Origin: Candidatus Iainarchaeum sp.
GTDB lineage: Archaea; Iainarchaeota; Iainarchaeia; Iainarchaeales; GCA-2688035
NCBI GenBank assembly: GCA_026396975.1
Contig: JAPLVT010000003.1
Coordinates: 1-5,014 of the forward strand
DNA: 5,014 bases
Direction: 5' to 3'
Positions 1 to 4,755 of the stretch are shown here, one piece after another (positions within the stretch are counted from its first letter, which is position 1; the number at the start of each line of letters is the position of its first letter). The notes below the pieces were generated by a model. It was not told the origin of the DNA. It was given only the letters and a program-made list of their open reading frames with translations, and ran no database searches. Both the position numbers and the translations under genes were made by a program.

Positions 1-889
1 CGCCGATTATGGCGAGCGGGCTGTTGCTGTCCTGCCCCCATTCGGCGCCGTCGTTTACTCTTGCGCTGCATTTCCACCTGTTGCCGTCGTCGTTCATTCC
101 AAGGGCAACCGTCTGGTTTGTTTGTGTTGTAAGGGTCCATTTGTCACCCTGCGCGTCGCTGTCGTACTTGTACCATTTGTATTCCACGCCGTTCTGCGGG
201 TTGCCGTCCTCGTCGTAGTAGGAGAAGCAGCACCTCATTGTTTCGCCTGCCCCCGGGCACGGGTTTCTTTCGCCCGGGCAGCTGTCACCCACAATGATGT
301 TCACGTCCCTTGCTTCCGGCGCATGGTTTCCCTGCAAGAAAAGCGATTTTATTTTCCACTCGCCCGCAAGCTCGCCGGCGAGCGCGCAGTCCCCGGGCTC
401 TTTTTTGATGAAGATTTTTTTTCCGTGGAAGGACTCTTTCTCGGCAGGCGGGCTCGCGTCCGACGTGAAAAGCGTGGTCGGCGCGTCCGGGAAGCACGTA
501 GCAAAGGTCTGCTGTTCCCTGCAGGCGCTGGTTATCGCAGCGCCGTATCTTTTCATATCGAGCCTGTAGCTGATGTTTTGCGGCAGAAGGCCGTCGAGTT
601 TTGCCTCCATAGCCTGCATCATCTCTTCGCTGCTTGTGGTTTCTTCTATTTTTTGCATTATGAATCCGCTGTTATCCAGGGCAGCCATGGCATCGTTGAC
701 CATCTGGTTCACTGTTATTTTCGGGACGCTCACTGCGGCCTGTTCGGCAGGCTGAATTGTAATTGTGGTCAGCAGCGATATGAAAAGCGCAATCGCGAGC
801 AGGGCGTCGATTGAAACAGCAACGCCCCTTCCGGCTGCCCGCCTTCCGGCGCTTTCACTGGTTCGGGTAGTATAACGTGAGTTCCGCAA
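1..889 (-). CDS. Class III signal peptide pilin-like protein with Ig-like C-terminal domain (3' partial)
   Basis: The reading frame is open from a TAG near 911 to the window edge, giving 296 residues with the C-terminus missing. No ATG precedes the signal peptide. I chose TTG at 889-887 because GGTGA lies 8 bases upstream; GTG at 901 is the alternative. The Arg-rich leader ends in GRG (residue 22), followed by VAVSIDALLAIALF, a hydrophobic segment at about residues 23-43. This is the organisation of an archaeal prepilin that is cleaved by prepilin peptidase and assembled through its N-terminal helix. Position +1 is Val rather than the usual Gln, and the acidic residue is at +6. From about residue 203 a beta-rich domain contains YKWYK and RWKCSARVNDGAEWG, resembling Ig-like/PKD-like modules of archaeal surface proteins. 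There are eight cysteines and sequons NIS and NQT. The gene overlaps the upstream pilin gene by 35 bases, so it belongs to the same operon. A role as a minor, adhesive or tip subunit is inferred. Confidence 0.8.
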   Translation of the reverse strand, partial: MRNSRYTTRTSESAGRRAAGRGVAVSIDALLAIALFISLLTTITIQPAEQAAVSVPKITVNQMVNDAMAALDNSGFIMQKIEETTSSEEMMQAMEAKLDGLLPQNISYRLDMKRYGAAITSACREQQTFATCFPDAPTTLFTSDASPPAEKESFHGKKIFIKKEPGDCALAGELAGEWKIKSLFLQGNHAPEARDVNIIVGDSCPGERNPCPGAGETMRCCFSYYDEDGNPQNGVEYKWYKYDSDAQGDKWTLTTQTNQTVALGMNDDGNRWKCSARVNDGAEWGQDSNSPLAIIG

Positions 890-1409
890 CCGCGCTGTCA
901 CCCCCGAATTCAACTATTCTTTTTACGTTAACAGCCCACTGGGAATCCAAATCGCCTGGTTTCGCTGTTTCTGTTCCCGCTATTGTGCCGCTTCCGTTGC
1001 TAAGCCTGAAGTAAAAATCCCTTCCGACAAGCAGCCTTGCCTTTACGCCGTTGTAATCGTCAGAGCCGAATGCCGATGAAAGCAGCACGAACCTGTTCAC
1101 TTTCGCGGGGTCAAGAACCCTGTCTCTTTTCGCCAGGCCAATTATCTGTGTTTCAGCGAGCGACCTTTCCTCCCAGTTATCGGGAGAGCCGCTGCTTCTC
1201 ACCAGCAGGTCTATTGCCTGAATTGCCTCCAGCTGCAGCCCGCTGATTGTCCCCTGCTTTTCCAGCAGGAGCGAATTGTTTTTCCATATTGACAGCGCGC
1301 TGTTCAGCACGAGCAGGAACAGCAGCAGCGCAAACAGGAAATCCACTGCGATTGTCTGGCCCGCGCAGGAAAAATTCTTTCCACCCCAGTATTTTTTTTC
1401 GCGGTTCAT
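855..1409 (-). CDS. Pilin-like protein, class III signal peptide, SGSPxNW type
   Basis: The protein has 184 residues. A GTG at 1415 in the same frame is only one base from the ribosome site, whereas ATG at 1409 sits 7 bases after GGAG, so ATG was chosen. The leader is basic (NREKK) and ends in CAG (residues 15-17), followed by QTIAVDFLFALLLFLLVL, the hydrophobic helix at about residues 18-41. Predicted cleavage is after Gly17, with Gln at +1 and Asp at +6 instead of the common +5 acid. After the helix comes a region resembling a recurring archaeal pilin-like family: GSPDNWE at residues 74-80, IIGLA at 89-93 and VLDPAKVNRF at about 98-107. The remainder is predicted beta-rich, with one NGS sequon. 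It follows the 133-aa pilin by 10 bases, with the upstream stop codon fused to its ribosome site. It is likely a minor pilin of the same filament; a specific role cannot be assigned. Confidence 0.85.
   Translation of the reverse strand: MNREKKYWGGKNFSCAGQTIAVDFLFALLLFLLVLNSALSIWKNNSLLLEKQGTISGLQLEAIQAIDLLVRSSGSPDNWEERSLAETQIIGLAKRDRVLDPAKVNRFVLLSSAFGSDDYNGVKARLLVGRDFYFRLSNGSGTIAGTETAKPGDLDSQWAVNVKRIVEFGGDSAVAELTLYYPNQ
898..902 (-). promoter_or_regulatory. Shine-Dalgarno site deciding a TTG start
   Basis: On the minus strand the sequence GGTGA ends 8 bases before TTG at 889-887. It matches the archaeal anti-Shine-Dalgarno core and lies inside the 3' end of the upstream pilin gene, as expected for coupled translation. 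It is the main argument for the TTG start over GTG at 901, which has no properly spaced site. Confidence 0.55.
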
Positions 1410-1416
1410 ATTCACG

Positions 1417-1422
1417 CTCCTA
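1417..1422 (-). promoter_or_regulatory. Stop codon fused to Shine-Dalgarno (TAGGAG)
   Basis: Read on the minus strand, TAG ends the 133-aa pilin and its last base begins GGAG, which lies 7 bases before the ATG at 1409. This sets the start of the next gene at ATG 1409 rather than GTG 1415 and implies translational coupling of the two pilins. Confidence 0.7.
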
Positions 1423-1821
1423 ACACGGCATCTCGCAGATGCTCACCCAGCCATCCTGCTTTGAGAACTTGTACTCGGTGTATTCCGAAAGCTGCACGCC
1501 GGCGCCCTCGTTTTCAACGACGCCGCTGTAATAACAGCTCACTGTACCCACCCTTATTATGCCGGGACCGCTGCCGCTGCGCTGGATGCTCGCGCTTTTT
1601 TCAACCAGAAGCGCCTGTTCCGTTGCAGCCCTGTTGTTGTAAACATTGCCGATTGTTTCGCTTATCGAGTTGCATTGCACGTTGTTCATTCCAGCATTTG
1701 CTATGCGGTCTGTCTCGCTGTTCCTCTCCAGCGTGGCGCTCAGCACGAACACAAGCATCGCAAGGCTCAATATCGCAACGCCGAGAATCTCGCTGCTGCT
1801 CTGCCCGCTTTTTCCAATCAT
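1420..1821 (-). CDS. Small pilin with canonical class III signal peptide
   Basis: The protein has 133 residues and an ATG start, with a modest ribosome site (GGGAG, minus strand 1835-1831) 9 bases upstream. The leader MIGKSG is very short and is followed by QSSSEILGVAILSLAMLVFV. This fits the archaeal prepilin rule Q+1, S+3, E+5, with cleavage after Gly6 and the helix at about residues 7-29. The ectodomain is only about 100 residues. It has four cysteines (50, 96, 129 and 133), the last being the C-terminal residue, so two disulfides are possible. Unlike the other pilins here it has no N-x-S/T sequon. It sits between two other pilin genes, 61 bases after the first and directly coupled to the next. 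The size and position suggest a minor pilin; no closer homology is recognised. Confidence 0.87.
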   Translation of the reverse strand: MIGKSGQSSSEILGVAILSLAMLVFVLSATLERNSETDRIANAGMNNVQCNSISETIGNVYNNRAATEQALLVEKSASIQRSGSGPGIIRVGTVSCYYSGVVENEGAGVQLSEYTEYKFSKQDGWVSICEMPC

Positions 1822-1843
1822 TCACAGGCGCTCCCGCAAATTT

Positions 1844-1850
1844 TTGTTAT
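1844..1850 (-). promoter_or_regulatory. Possible internal TATA box before the 133-aa pilin
   Basis: In the 61-base gap between the first two pilin genes the minus strand reads CTATAAC, centred about 26 bases before the ATG at 1821. It lies just after a T6 tract. It could start a second transcript for the minor pilins, but one short A/T match is weak evidence. Confidence 0.3.
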
Positions 1851-1854
1851 AGGC

Positions 1855-1860
1855 AAAAAA
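1855..1860 (-). terminator. T6 tract after the first pilin gene
   Basis: The minus strand carries TTTTTT starting 22 bases after the TAG of the 186-aa pilin gene. Archaeal RNA polymerase can terminate at oligo-T without a hairpin, and I see no strong hairpin here. It might only partly end transcription, which would give the first pilin more mRNA than the downstream minor pilins. Confidence 0.4.
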
Positions 1861-1882
1861 CCTCCAACCGCATTCCGCATTG

Positions 1883-2443
1883 CTAAACCTTCTGCAAGGA
1901 CACGCTGGCGTCCCCGGGCTGCCAGTAAACCTTTATCCTGAATTTTCCGTCGCAATAAACCCTCAGCGGGTCGCCCTGCTCGCCTGTGCAAGGAAAACGG
2001 TTTCCCTGCAGGTCGTTCCGCAGCACTATAGGCGTTTTCGCAATCCTGCCAATCATTGTCGGCCCGCCGACAAGGTCCGCGACAATCTCAAGCGCACTTC
2101 TTTTCACGCCGCCGTGGTCAACGCCTGTTCTACAATCGCAGCTTTCCTCGGCGCCTGTTACGCATGTTTCCTGGGCGCCGTCGCTGTTGCAAAGGTTTGT
2201 AACTCTTACTGTGGAGACGTTTGACGGTATCAGCACTTCCGCAAACTGGTTGTTATCAGGCCCAAGCGCATAAACATAGTCAGCCTTGTTCACAAGCATG
2301 TCAAGGACAGCGTTCGCCTGGTTGATTTTTATGTTCTGGTCGTAGTTAACGTAGGAATACCCGAAAATCACTGTGACCAAAGCAAGGATGAACCCTGTCA
2401 CAATAAGATACTCTGTAGCAATCTGCCCCCTATGCACGTGCAA
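1883..2443 (-). CDS. Class III signal peptide pilin, six cysteines, first gene of the minus-strand operon
   Basis: From the chosen TTG start at 2443 the protein has 186 residues. The start rests on GGTGA placed 5 bases upstream and on the resulting leader MHVHRG, a typical short prepilin leader. GTG at 2452 or 2437 is possible, and a start at 2575 would add an unlikely Arg-rich extension through the promoter. Cleavage after Gly6 gives QIATEYLIVTGFILALVTVI, with Q+1 and E+5 and a helix at about residues 7-32. Next comes a stretch common in archaeal pilins: ADYVYALG (54-61), VLIPSNV (70-76) and VRVTNL (79-84). Six cysteines (85, 94, 102, 104, 152, 164) could form three disulfides, and NVS at 75-77 is a glycosylation sequon. 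As the promoter-proximal gene with canonical features it is a candidate major pilin of this cluster, which is an inference from position. Confidence 0.88.
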   Translation of the reverse strand: MHVHRGQIATEYLIVTGFILALVTVIFGYSYVNYDQNIKINQANAVLDMLVNKADYVYALGPDNNQFAEVLIPSNVSTVRVTNLCNSDGAQETCVTGAEESCDCRTGVDHGGVKRSALEIVADLVGGPTMIGRIAKTPIVLRNDLQGNRFPCTGEQGDPLRVYCDGKFRIKVYWQPGDASVSLQKV

Positions 2444-2448
2444 TTCTC

Positions 2449-2453
2449 TCACC
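2449..2453 (-). promoter_or_regulatory. Shine-Dalgarno site for the TTG start at 2443
   Basis: GGTGA on the minus strand ends 5 bases before TTG 2443-2441 and 11 bases before GTG 2437-2435. The embedded GTG at 2452 has no ribosome site of its own. This favours a short leader peptide (MHVHRG). Confidence 0.5.
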
Positions 2454-2465
2454 GCAATCCAATTC

Positions 2466-2497
2466 GTATATAATAAATAATTCGAGTATAAAAAAGT
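2466..2497 (-). promoter_or_regulatory. Promoter region of the pilin operon
   Basis: Two TATA-like stretches are visible on the minus strand: CTTTTTTATAC (2497-2487) and TTATTTATTATATAC (2480-2466). Using the usual archaeal spacing of about 26 bases, the distal one would start transcription near 2464, leaving a 20-base leader that includes the ribosome site. The proximal one would start near 2448, within or after that site. The distal box therefore fits a leadered mRNA better, but either could be used. Confidence 0.55.
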
Positions 2498-2502
2498 TCC
2501 CA

Positions 2503-2567
2503 ACGCCGCCACAGGCGCTGTTGTTTGTCGTCTCCCTGAACGCCTGCATTCTCGATGGTGGCGGCGT
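2503..2567 (-). repeat. Nested inverted repeat (hairpin) in the divergent control region
   Basis: Perfect 10-base arms ACGCCGCCAC (2503-2512) and GTGGCGGCGT (2558-2567) enclose a second inverted pair, CAGGCG (2512-2517) and CGCCTG (2541-2546). The GC-rich fold is followed on the minus strand, 7 bases later, by TTTTTT (2495-2490), so the minus-strand transcript would look like a hairpin plus U-tract. No convincing protein gene covers it. It could be a small RNA or leader element ahead of the pilin operon, a terminator, or a DNA-level operator between the divergent promoters. The base pairing is directly visible; the function is not. Confidence 0.55.
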
Positions 2568-2619
2568 AATTTCAATCTCTCTTGAGCGCTATTTAGTTAT
2601 GTTGCCCCCTATGCGCAGG

Positions 2620-2629
2620 TTTAAATTTT
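2620..2629 (+). promoter_or_regulatory. TATA box for the stalked membrane protein gene
   Basis: TTTAAATTTT lies 31-40 bases before ATG 2660, preceded by a purine-rich GCAGG that could act as a BRE. Expected initiation is near 2650, leaving a leader of about 10 bases, and no ribosome site is seen. The TTTAAA core is palindromic, so it could also serve a minus-strand transcript through the hairpin at 2503-2567. Confidence 0.5.
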
Positions 2630-2659
2630 CCAAATCACAAATAACAATGGCGATTTGCA

Positions 2660-3223
2660 ATGGGTTTACTTTCGCGTTTGCTACCGAGTCTGCCGCAGGA
2701 TGAGGAAAGCAGAAAAAGAAACAAGATGCGCACAATCACAATGATTGGGGTGTGCATCATAATCATTGCTGCCGCGCTTATAACTCTGCAGTTCAAGGAA
2801 ACACGCGTTTTTGTGAACAACATCACGAAAATAGTTGTGCCCGGCTGGGTGCCTTTCCCTGCGGATGACCCAAATTCCAGCGGCAATATTCCCGGGGATG
2901 GCAACGGATTTGTTGGCCCGAACCAGCAGCCGCAGGAACCGGCCAGCGGCGACGAGGGCGGCGGCGGAGGCGGCCCCTCATCAAGCCCGCCGTCAAACCC
3001 TTCCACCCCAAACCCCAATCCTGATACTAATCCGCCAACTAACCCGCCAGCCAATCCGCCCGGAGGCGGAGATGAGCCTGGGGGAACCAGCTTTGATTTC
3101 CCCGACGGCGCTGTTTTTCCAGCGGAATACTTTGGCGTTTGGGAGGAATATTCCATAATCGGCGACGGAAGCGCACGCCATATTACAATGCACTGGCGGG
3201 AGCAGCCAGGCCGGCGCGCCTGA
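2660..3223 (+). CDS. Single-pass membrane protein with Gly/Pro-rich stalk, frameshifted near its C-terminus
   Basis: The intact frame gives 187 residues. A basic cytoplasmic stretch (SRKRNK, residues 17-22) precedes a transmembrane helix at about 23-45 (IGVCIIIIAAALITL), so the rest is predicted to be outside the cell. Residues 69-142 form a low-complexity linker: Asn/Gly/Pro-rich, then six glycines (100-105), then repeats of NPP/TNPP (113-134). Such linkers usually act as stalks across the S-layer or cell envelope. From residue 143 a folded domain begins (FDFPDGAVFPAEYFGVWEEY), but the frame then passes into an unnatural-looking basic tail (HWREQPGRRA) and stops. The natural continuation lies in the +1 frame up to 3368, so the functional protein was probably about 235 residues. 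It is transcribed divergently from the pilin operon. I do not recognise the family; a sugar- or substrate-binding surface role is only a guess. Confidence 0.7.
   Translation: MGLLSRLLPSLPQDEESRKRNKMRTITMIGVCIIIIAAALITLQFKETRVFVNNITKIVVPGWVPFPADDPNSSGNIPGDGNGFVGPNQQPQEPASGDEGGGGGGPSSSPPSNPSTPNPNPDTNPPTNPPANPPGGGDEPGGTSFDFPDGAVFPAEYFGVWEEYSIIGDGSARHITMHWREQPGRRA
3026..3061 (+). repeat. 12-base tandem repeat, three units, encoding TNPP
   Basis: Units start at 3026, 3038 and 3050 (ACTAATCCGCCA, ACTAACCCGCCA, GCCAATCCGCCC) and encode T-N-P-P, T-N-P-P and A-N-P-P in the stalk. Unit number probably varies by replication slippage, which would change stalk length without breaking the frame. Confidence 0.75.
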
Positions 3224-3368
3224 CTACTGGTGGATCGTTAATTTTACGGGAGATTCCGGAACACTAAGCATCTATTACGGCGAGGGTTCCACTGAAACAT
3301 ACAATGCTTCCTTGGAGGAAGGCAAATTGCACCTTGGCGTGGTTGAATTCTCCAGAACAGAGTCCTGA
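3159..3368 (+). pseudogene. Out-of-frame C-terminal part of the stalked membrane protein
   Basis: In the +1 frame relative to the gene starting at 2660, the DNA reads from just after TAA (3156-3158) to TGA (3366-3368) without a stop. The product looks like real protein: LQCTGGSSQAG, then PDYWWIVNFTGDSGTLSIYY, then ETYNASLEEGKLHLGVVEFS. It has alternating hydrophobic beta-strand patterns and two glycosylation sequons (NFT, NAS), matching an extracellular domain. There is no start codon or promoter of its own. The frame change must lie between 3159 and 3220. Possible causes are a real mutation, an assembly or sequencing error, or recoding. No homopolymer longer than three bases lies in the interval, which argues against a simple homopolymer error. 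Confidence 0.7.
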
Positions 3369-3391
3369 CAGCGGTTATATTTAGGCTAGGC

Positions 3392-3431
3392 AAAACGTTT
3401 TTTACCCCCTTTTACGCCAAAAGCCGTAAAA
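3392..3431. repeat. Palindrome and inverted repeat between two plus-strand genes
   Basis: AAAACGTTTT (3392-3401) is a perfect 10-base palindrome. TTTTACG (3410-3416) and CGTAAAA (3425-3431) are 7-base inverted arms around an 8-base loop. They lie after the membrane protein gene and 17 bases ahead of the next TATA box. They could be an operator for a dimeric regulator or part of a terminator. Confidence 0.4.
3398..3403 (+). terminator. T6 tract after the stalked membrane protein gene
   Basis: TTTTTT begins 30 bases after the TGA at 3366-3368 and is followed by a further TTTT at 3410-3413. This is the usual form of an archaeal oligo-T terminator, placed before the promoter of the next gene. 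Confidence 0.4.
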
Positions 3432-3447
3432 ATCGCCGAGCAATCGA

Positions 3448-3454
3448 TTTTAAA
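3448..3454 (+). promoter_or_regulatory. TATA box for the transglutaminase-like gene
   Basis: TTTTAAA lies 29-35 bases before ATG 3483, predicting initiation near 3477. That would exclude the TTG at 3462 from the mRNA, so it supports the ATG and implies an almost leaderless transcript. Confidence 0.5.
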
Positions 3455-3482
3455 GGAATTTTTGGCTAAGATATTCATTGTA

Positions 3483-4154
3483 ATGCCGGAAGAAGAAACC
3501 CCTGCTTTGCAGCCCCAAGCCGGCGCTGCCGACAGGGCTTTTGAGCAGGAAGCCGCGGAAAAGCAGGCAAAGCCAAAGAAAGAGCTGCAGTTCGAGCTGT
3601 ACAGGCTTTTGCTTGAAAAATACGCGGACCTTATCAACGAGCATGAAAAGAAAACAATCGGCGAAATAAAAGGCTTGGTGAACGCCGACGACCTTACGAT
3701 ACAATCAATCCTGACTGATTTCAAGAAAGAGGGCTATGTTTTCCAGCAAAACTATTTTGAGGCAGCGGAAAAGGTTTTCCAGTTCGTCACAAAAGAACTG
3801 CAGTATGTGGAGCCGGAGCTTAACCTGAATTATTGGCTTGCAGCCAAAGAGGTTTTTGCCGCAAGAATAGGCGATGACGAAGACCTCGCGGTTTTCCTGT
3901 GCAGCATGCTGCTCGGGCTTGGCGATGAGAACGCTGCTGTTGTGATAGCGGAACTCAACAACCTGCATACCCACGCTTTTGTGGTCACGGAATTCGCAGG
4001 AAAATTCTTCATTCTGGATCCGAGCCAGCAACACGGCTTCAGCGAATACAGCGGAGTGAAAGAAGATGCAATACAAAAATACTGCTTCAAAAAAGCGAAA
4101 ATAAAGCGCTTCTTGTACAAATTCAACCACAGCACATACGAGCAATTCCTGTGA
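3483..4154 (+). CDS. Transglutaminase-like protein with catalytic Cys replaced by Asp
   Basis: The protein has 223 residues from ATG 3483; a TTG at 3462 would add seven residues but lies upstream of the predicted transcription start. Residues 1-33 are Ala/Glu/Lys-rich and probably disordered. Residues 34-125 are predicted helical (ELYRLLLEKYADL, AAEKVFQFVTKELQYVEPELN). The core then follows the transglutaminase/papain-like pattern: RIGDDEDLAVFLCSMLLGLG (128-147), HTHAFVV (162-168) and GKFFILDPS (173-181). Family members normally have GDCED at the first block, where the Cys is the nucleophile of the Cys-His-Asp triad. Here the residue is Asp132, while His164 and Asp179 remain. Cys140 is on the same helix but eight residues on. 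The protein is therefore probably not a normal cysteine protease or transglutaminase and may be a binding or regulatory pseudoenzyme. No signal peptide or membrane helix is visible, so it is likely cytoplasmic. Confidence 0.78.
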   Translation: MPEEETPALQPQAGAADRAFEQEAAEKQAKPKKELQFELYRLLLEKYADLINEHEKKTIGEIKGLVNADDLTIQSILTDFKKEGYVFQQNYFEAAEKVFQFVTKELQYVEPELNLNYWLAAKEVFAARIGDDEDLAVFLCSMLLGLGDENAAVVIAELNNLHTHAFVVTEFAGKFFILDPSQQHGFSEYSGVKEDAIQKYCFKKAKIKRFLYKFNHSTYEQFL

Positions 4155-4163
4155 ACAGCGGCA

Positions 4164-4168
4164 TTTTT
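4164..4168 (+). terminator. Possible T5 terminator after the transglutaminase-like gene
   Basis: TTTTT begins 10 bases after the TGA at 4152-4154 and is followed by a small GGCA/TGCC hairpin (4169-4180). This is weak evidence, listed because the next gene has its own promoter. Confidence 0.27.
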
Positions 4169-4217
4169 GGCAGCAGTGCCTTCAAACAACTTTTCTGCCC
4201 ACGCGTAATCCAAACAC

Positions 4218-4226
4218 TTAAATATT
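4218..4226 (+). promoter_or_regulatory. TATA box for the 164-aa pilin gene
   Basis: TTAAATATT lies 24-32 bases before ATG 4250, placing initiation at or within a few bases of the ATG. The pyrimidine-rich sequence before the ATG has no ribosome site, consistent with a leaderless mRNA and with the ATG at 4250 rather than a longer reading frame from 4151. Confidence 0.6.
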
Positions 4227-4249
4227 GCAAAAATGTCATTCTTTTCAGC

Positions 4250-4744
4250 ATGAAAGAAAAAGCGCAGGCTGGGCTGGATTACCTGCTCACTTACGGTTGG
4301 GCGTTCATCCTGGTTATGAGCGTCCTCGGGCTTATTTTTTTCCTGGTTTCAGGCCCGACAGGGCAGGTTTCATTCTTTTCCTCGGACAGCGGGCAAATAC
4401 TCGTGAAGGGCGGTGAAATAAAAAAAGCCGGCGGTGCAGACGCGGTAAGCATGGTGCTGCAGAATTCCGCTGGCGCGCCCATAAGCATTACGGGTGTTTT
4501 TTTGGATGATGTCCAGATGGTTTCCAACGAGGGTGGCGCAGCGCCTGCCGTGAACGGCACGCTTTTTTCAGCCCTGCCCCTGGATGTCCCGAACGGCGGG
4601 CAGATTACGATTTCAGGCGTTGATTTCAGCAACAGCAATCCCGAATACAAAAATGACGTCAGGGGCGGGATAAGGGTTGTCTTCAACAACACTTACGGCT
4701 ATACAAAAACAGTCGACATAAACGCCGCAGGCAAAATAGGCTGA
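4250..4744 (+). CDS. Archaeal type IV pilin, class III signal peptide (QAGLDYLLTYGWA type)
   Basis: The protein has 164 residues from ATG 4250. The leader MKEKA is short and basic, followed by QAGLDYLLTYGWAFILVMSV, a strong match to the common archaeal pilin N-terminus (Q-A-x-x-E/D-Y-L-x-T-Y-G-W-A). Cleavage is predicted after Ala5, giving Q+1 and D+5, with a helix at about residues 11-34. The ectodomain is Gly/Ala/Val-rich and beta-rich. It includes segments such as VSMVLQNSAGAPISITGVFL and GIRVVFNNTYGYTKTVDI, resembling archaellin/pilin-type beta folds, with sequons NGT and NNT. It has no cysteines, unlike the pilins of the minus-strand cluster, so it probably belongs to a different pilin type or filament. 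It has its own promoter and is apparently monocistronic, as is common for abundant pilins. The family assignment is secure; its role as a major subunit is inferred. Confidence 0.92.
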   Translation: MKEKAQAGLDYLLTYGWAFILVMSVLGLIFFLVSGPTGQVSFFSSDSGQILVKGGEIKKAGGADAVSMVLQNSAGAPISITGVFLDDVQMVSNEGGAAPAVNGTLFSALPLDVPNGGQITISGVDFSNSNPEYKNDVRGGIRVVFNNTYGYTKTVDINAAGKIG

Positions 4745-4755
4745 AAGCAAGCGTG

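Noticed and set aside
122..814. Plus-strand open frames over the left-hand region (up to 230 residues)
   Set aside because: They are antisense shadows of the partial pilin gene on the minus strand. Their products are Arg/Cys/His-rich with no recognisable pattern, whereas the minus frame has a signal peptide and a domain structure.
770..858. GTG overlapping the TGA stop of the pilin at 855 as the start of the next gene
   Set aside because: The GTGA overlap is attractive, but this frame hits TGA after roughly 28 codons and does not encode the prepilin helix, which is in a different frame.
2490..2570. tRNA or other known structured RNA at the hairpin
   Set aside because: There is no T-loop consensus, no acceptor-stem geometry and no C/D-box pair, so no known RNA class could be assigned.
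2444..2575. N-terminal extension of the first pilin starting at 2575
   Set aside because: It would add 44 Arg-rich residues translated through the TATA boxes and the hairpin, and would place the prepilin leader unusually far from the start. A short leader from TTG 2443 with a ribosome site fits the family.
2521..2703. 60-residue plus-strand frame across the divergent region
   Set aside because: It runs through the hairpin arm and the promoter of the gene at 2660, has no ribosome site, and has no protein-like pattern.
3026..3061. CRISPR-like array
   Set aside because: The 12-base units are directly adjacent with no spacers, stay in frame and encode TNPP repeats of a stalk.
2635..3156. Minus-strand frame opposite the stalked membrane protein, Gly/Pro-rich
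   Set aside because: It mirrors the GC-rich linker of the plus-strand gene, so its low complexity is a by-product. It has no promoter or ribosome site.
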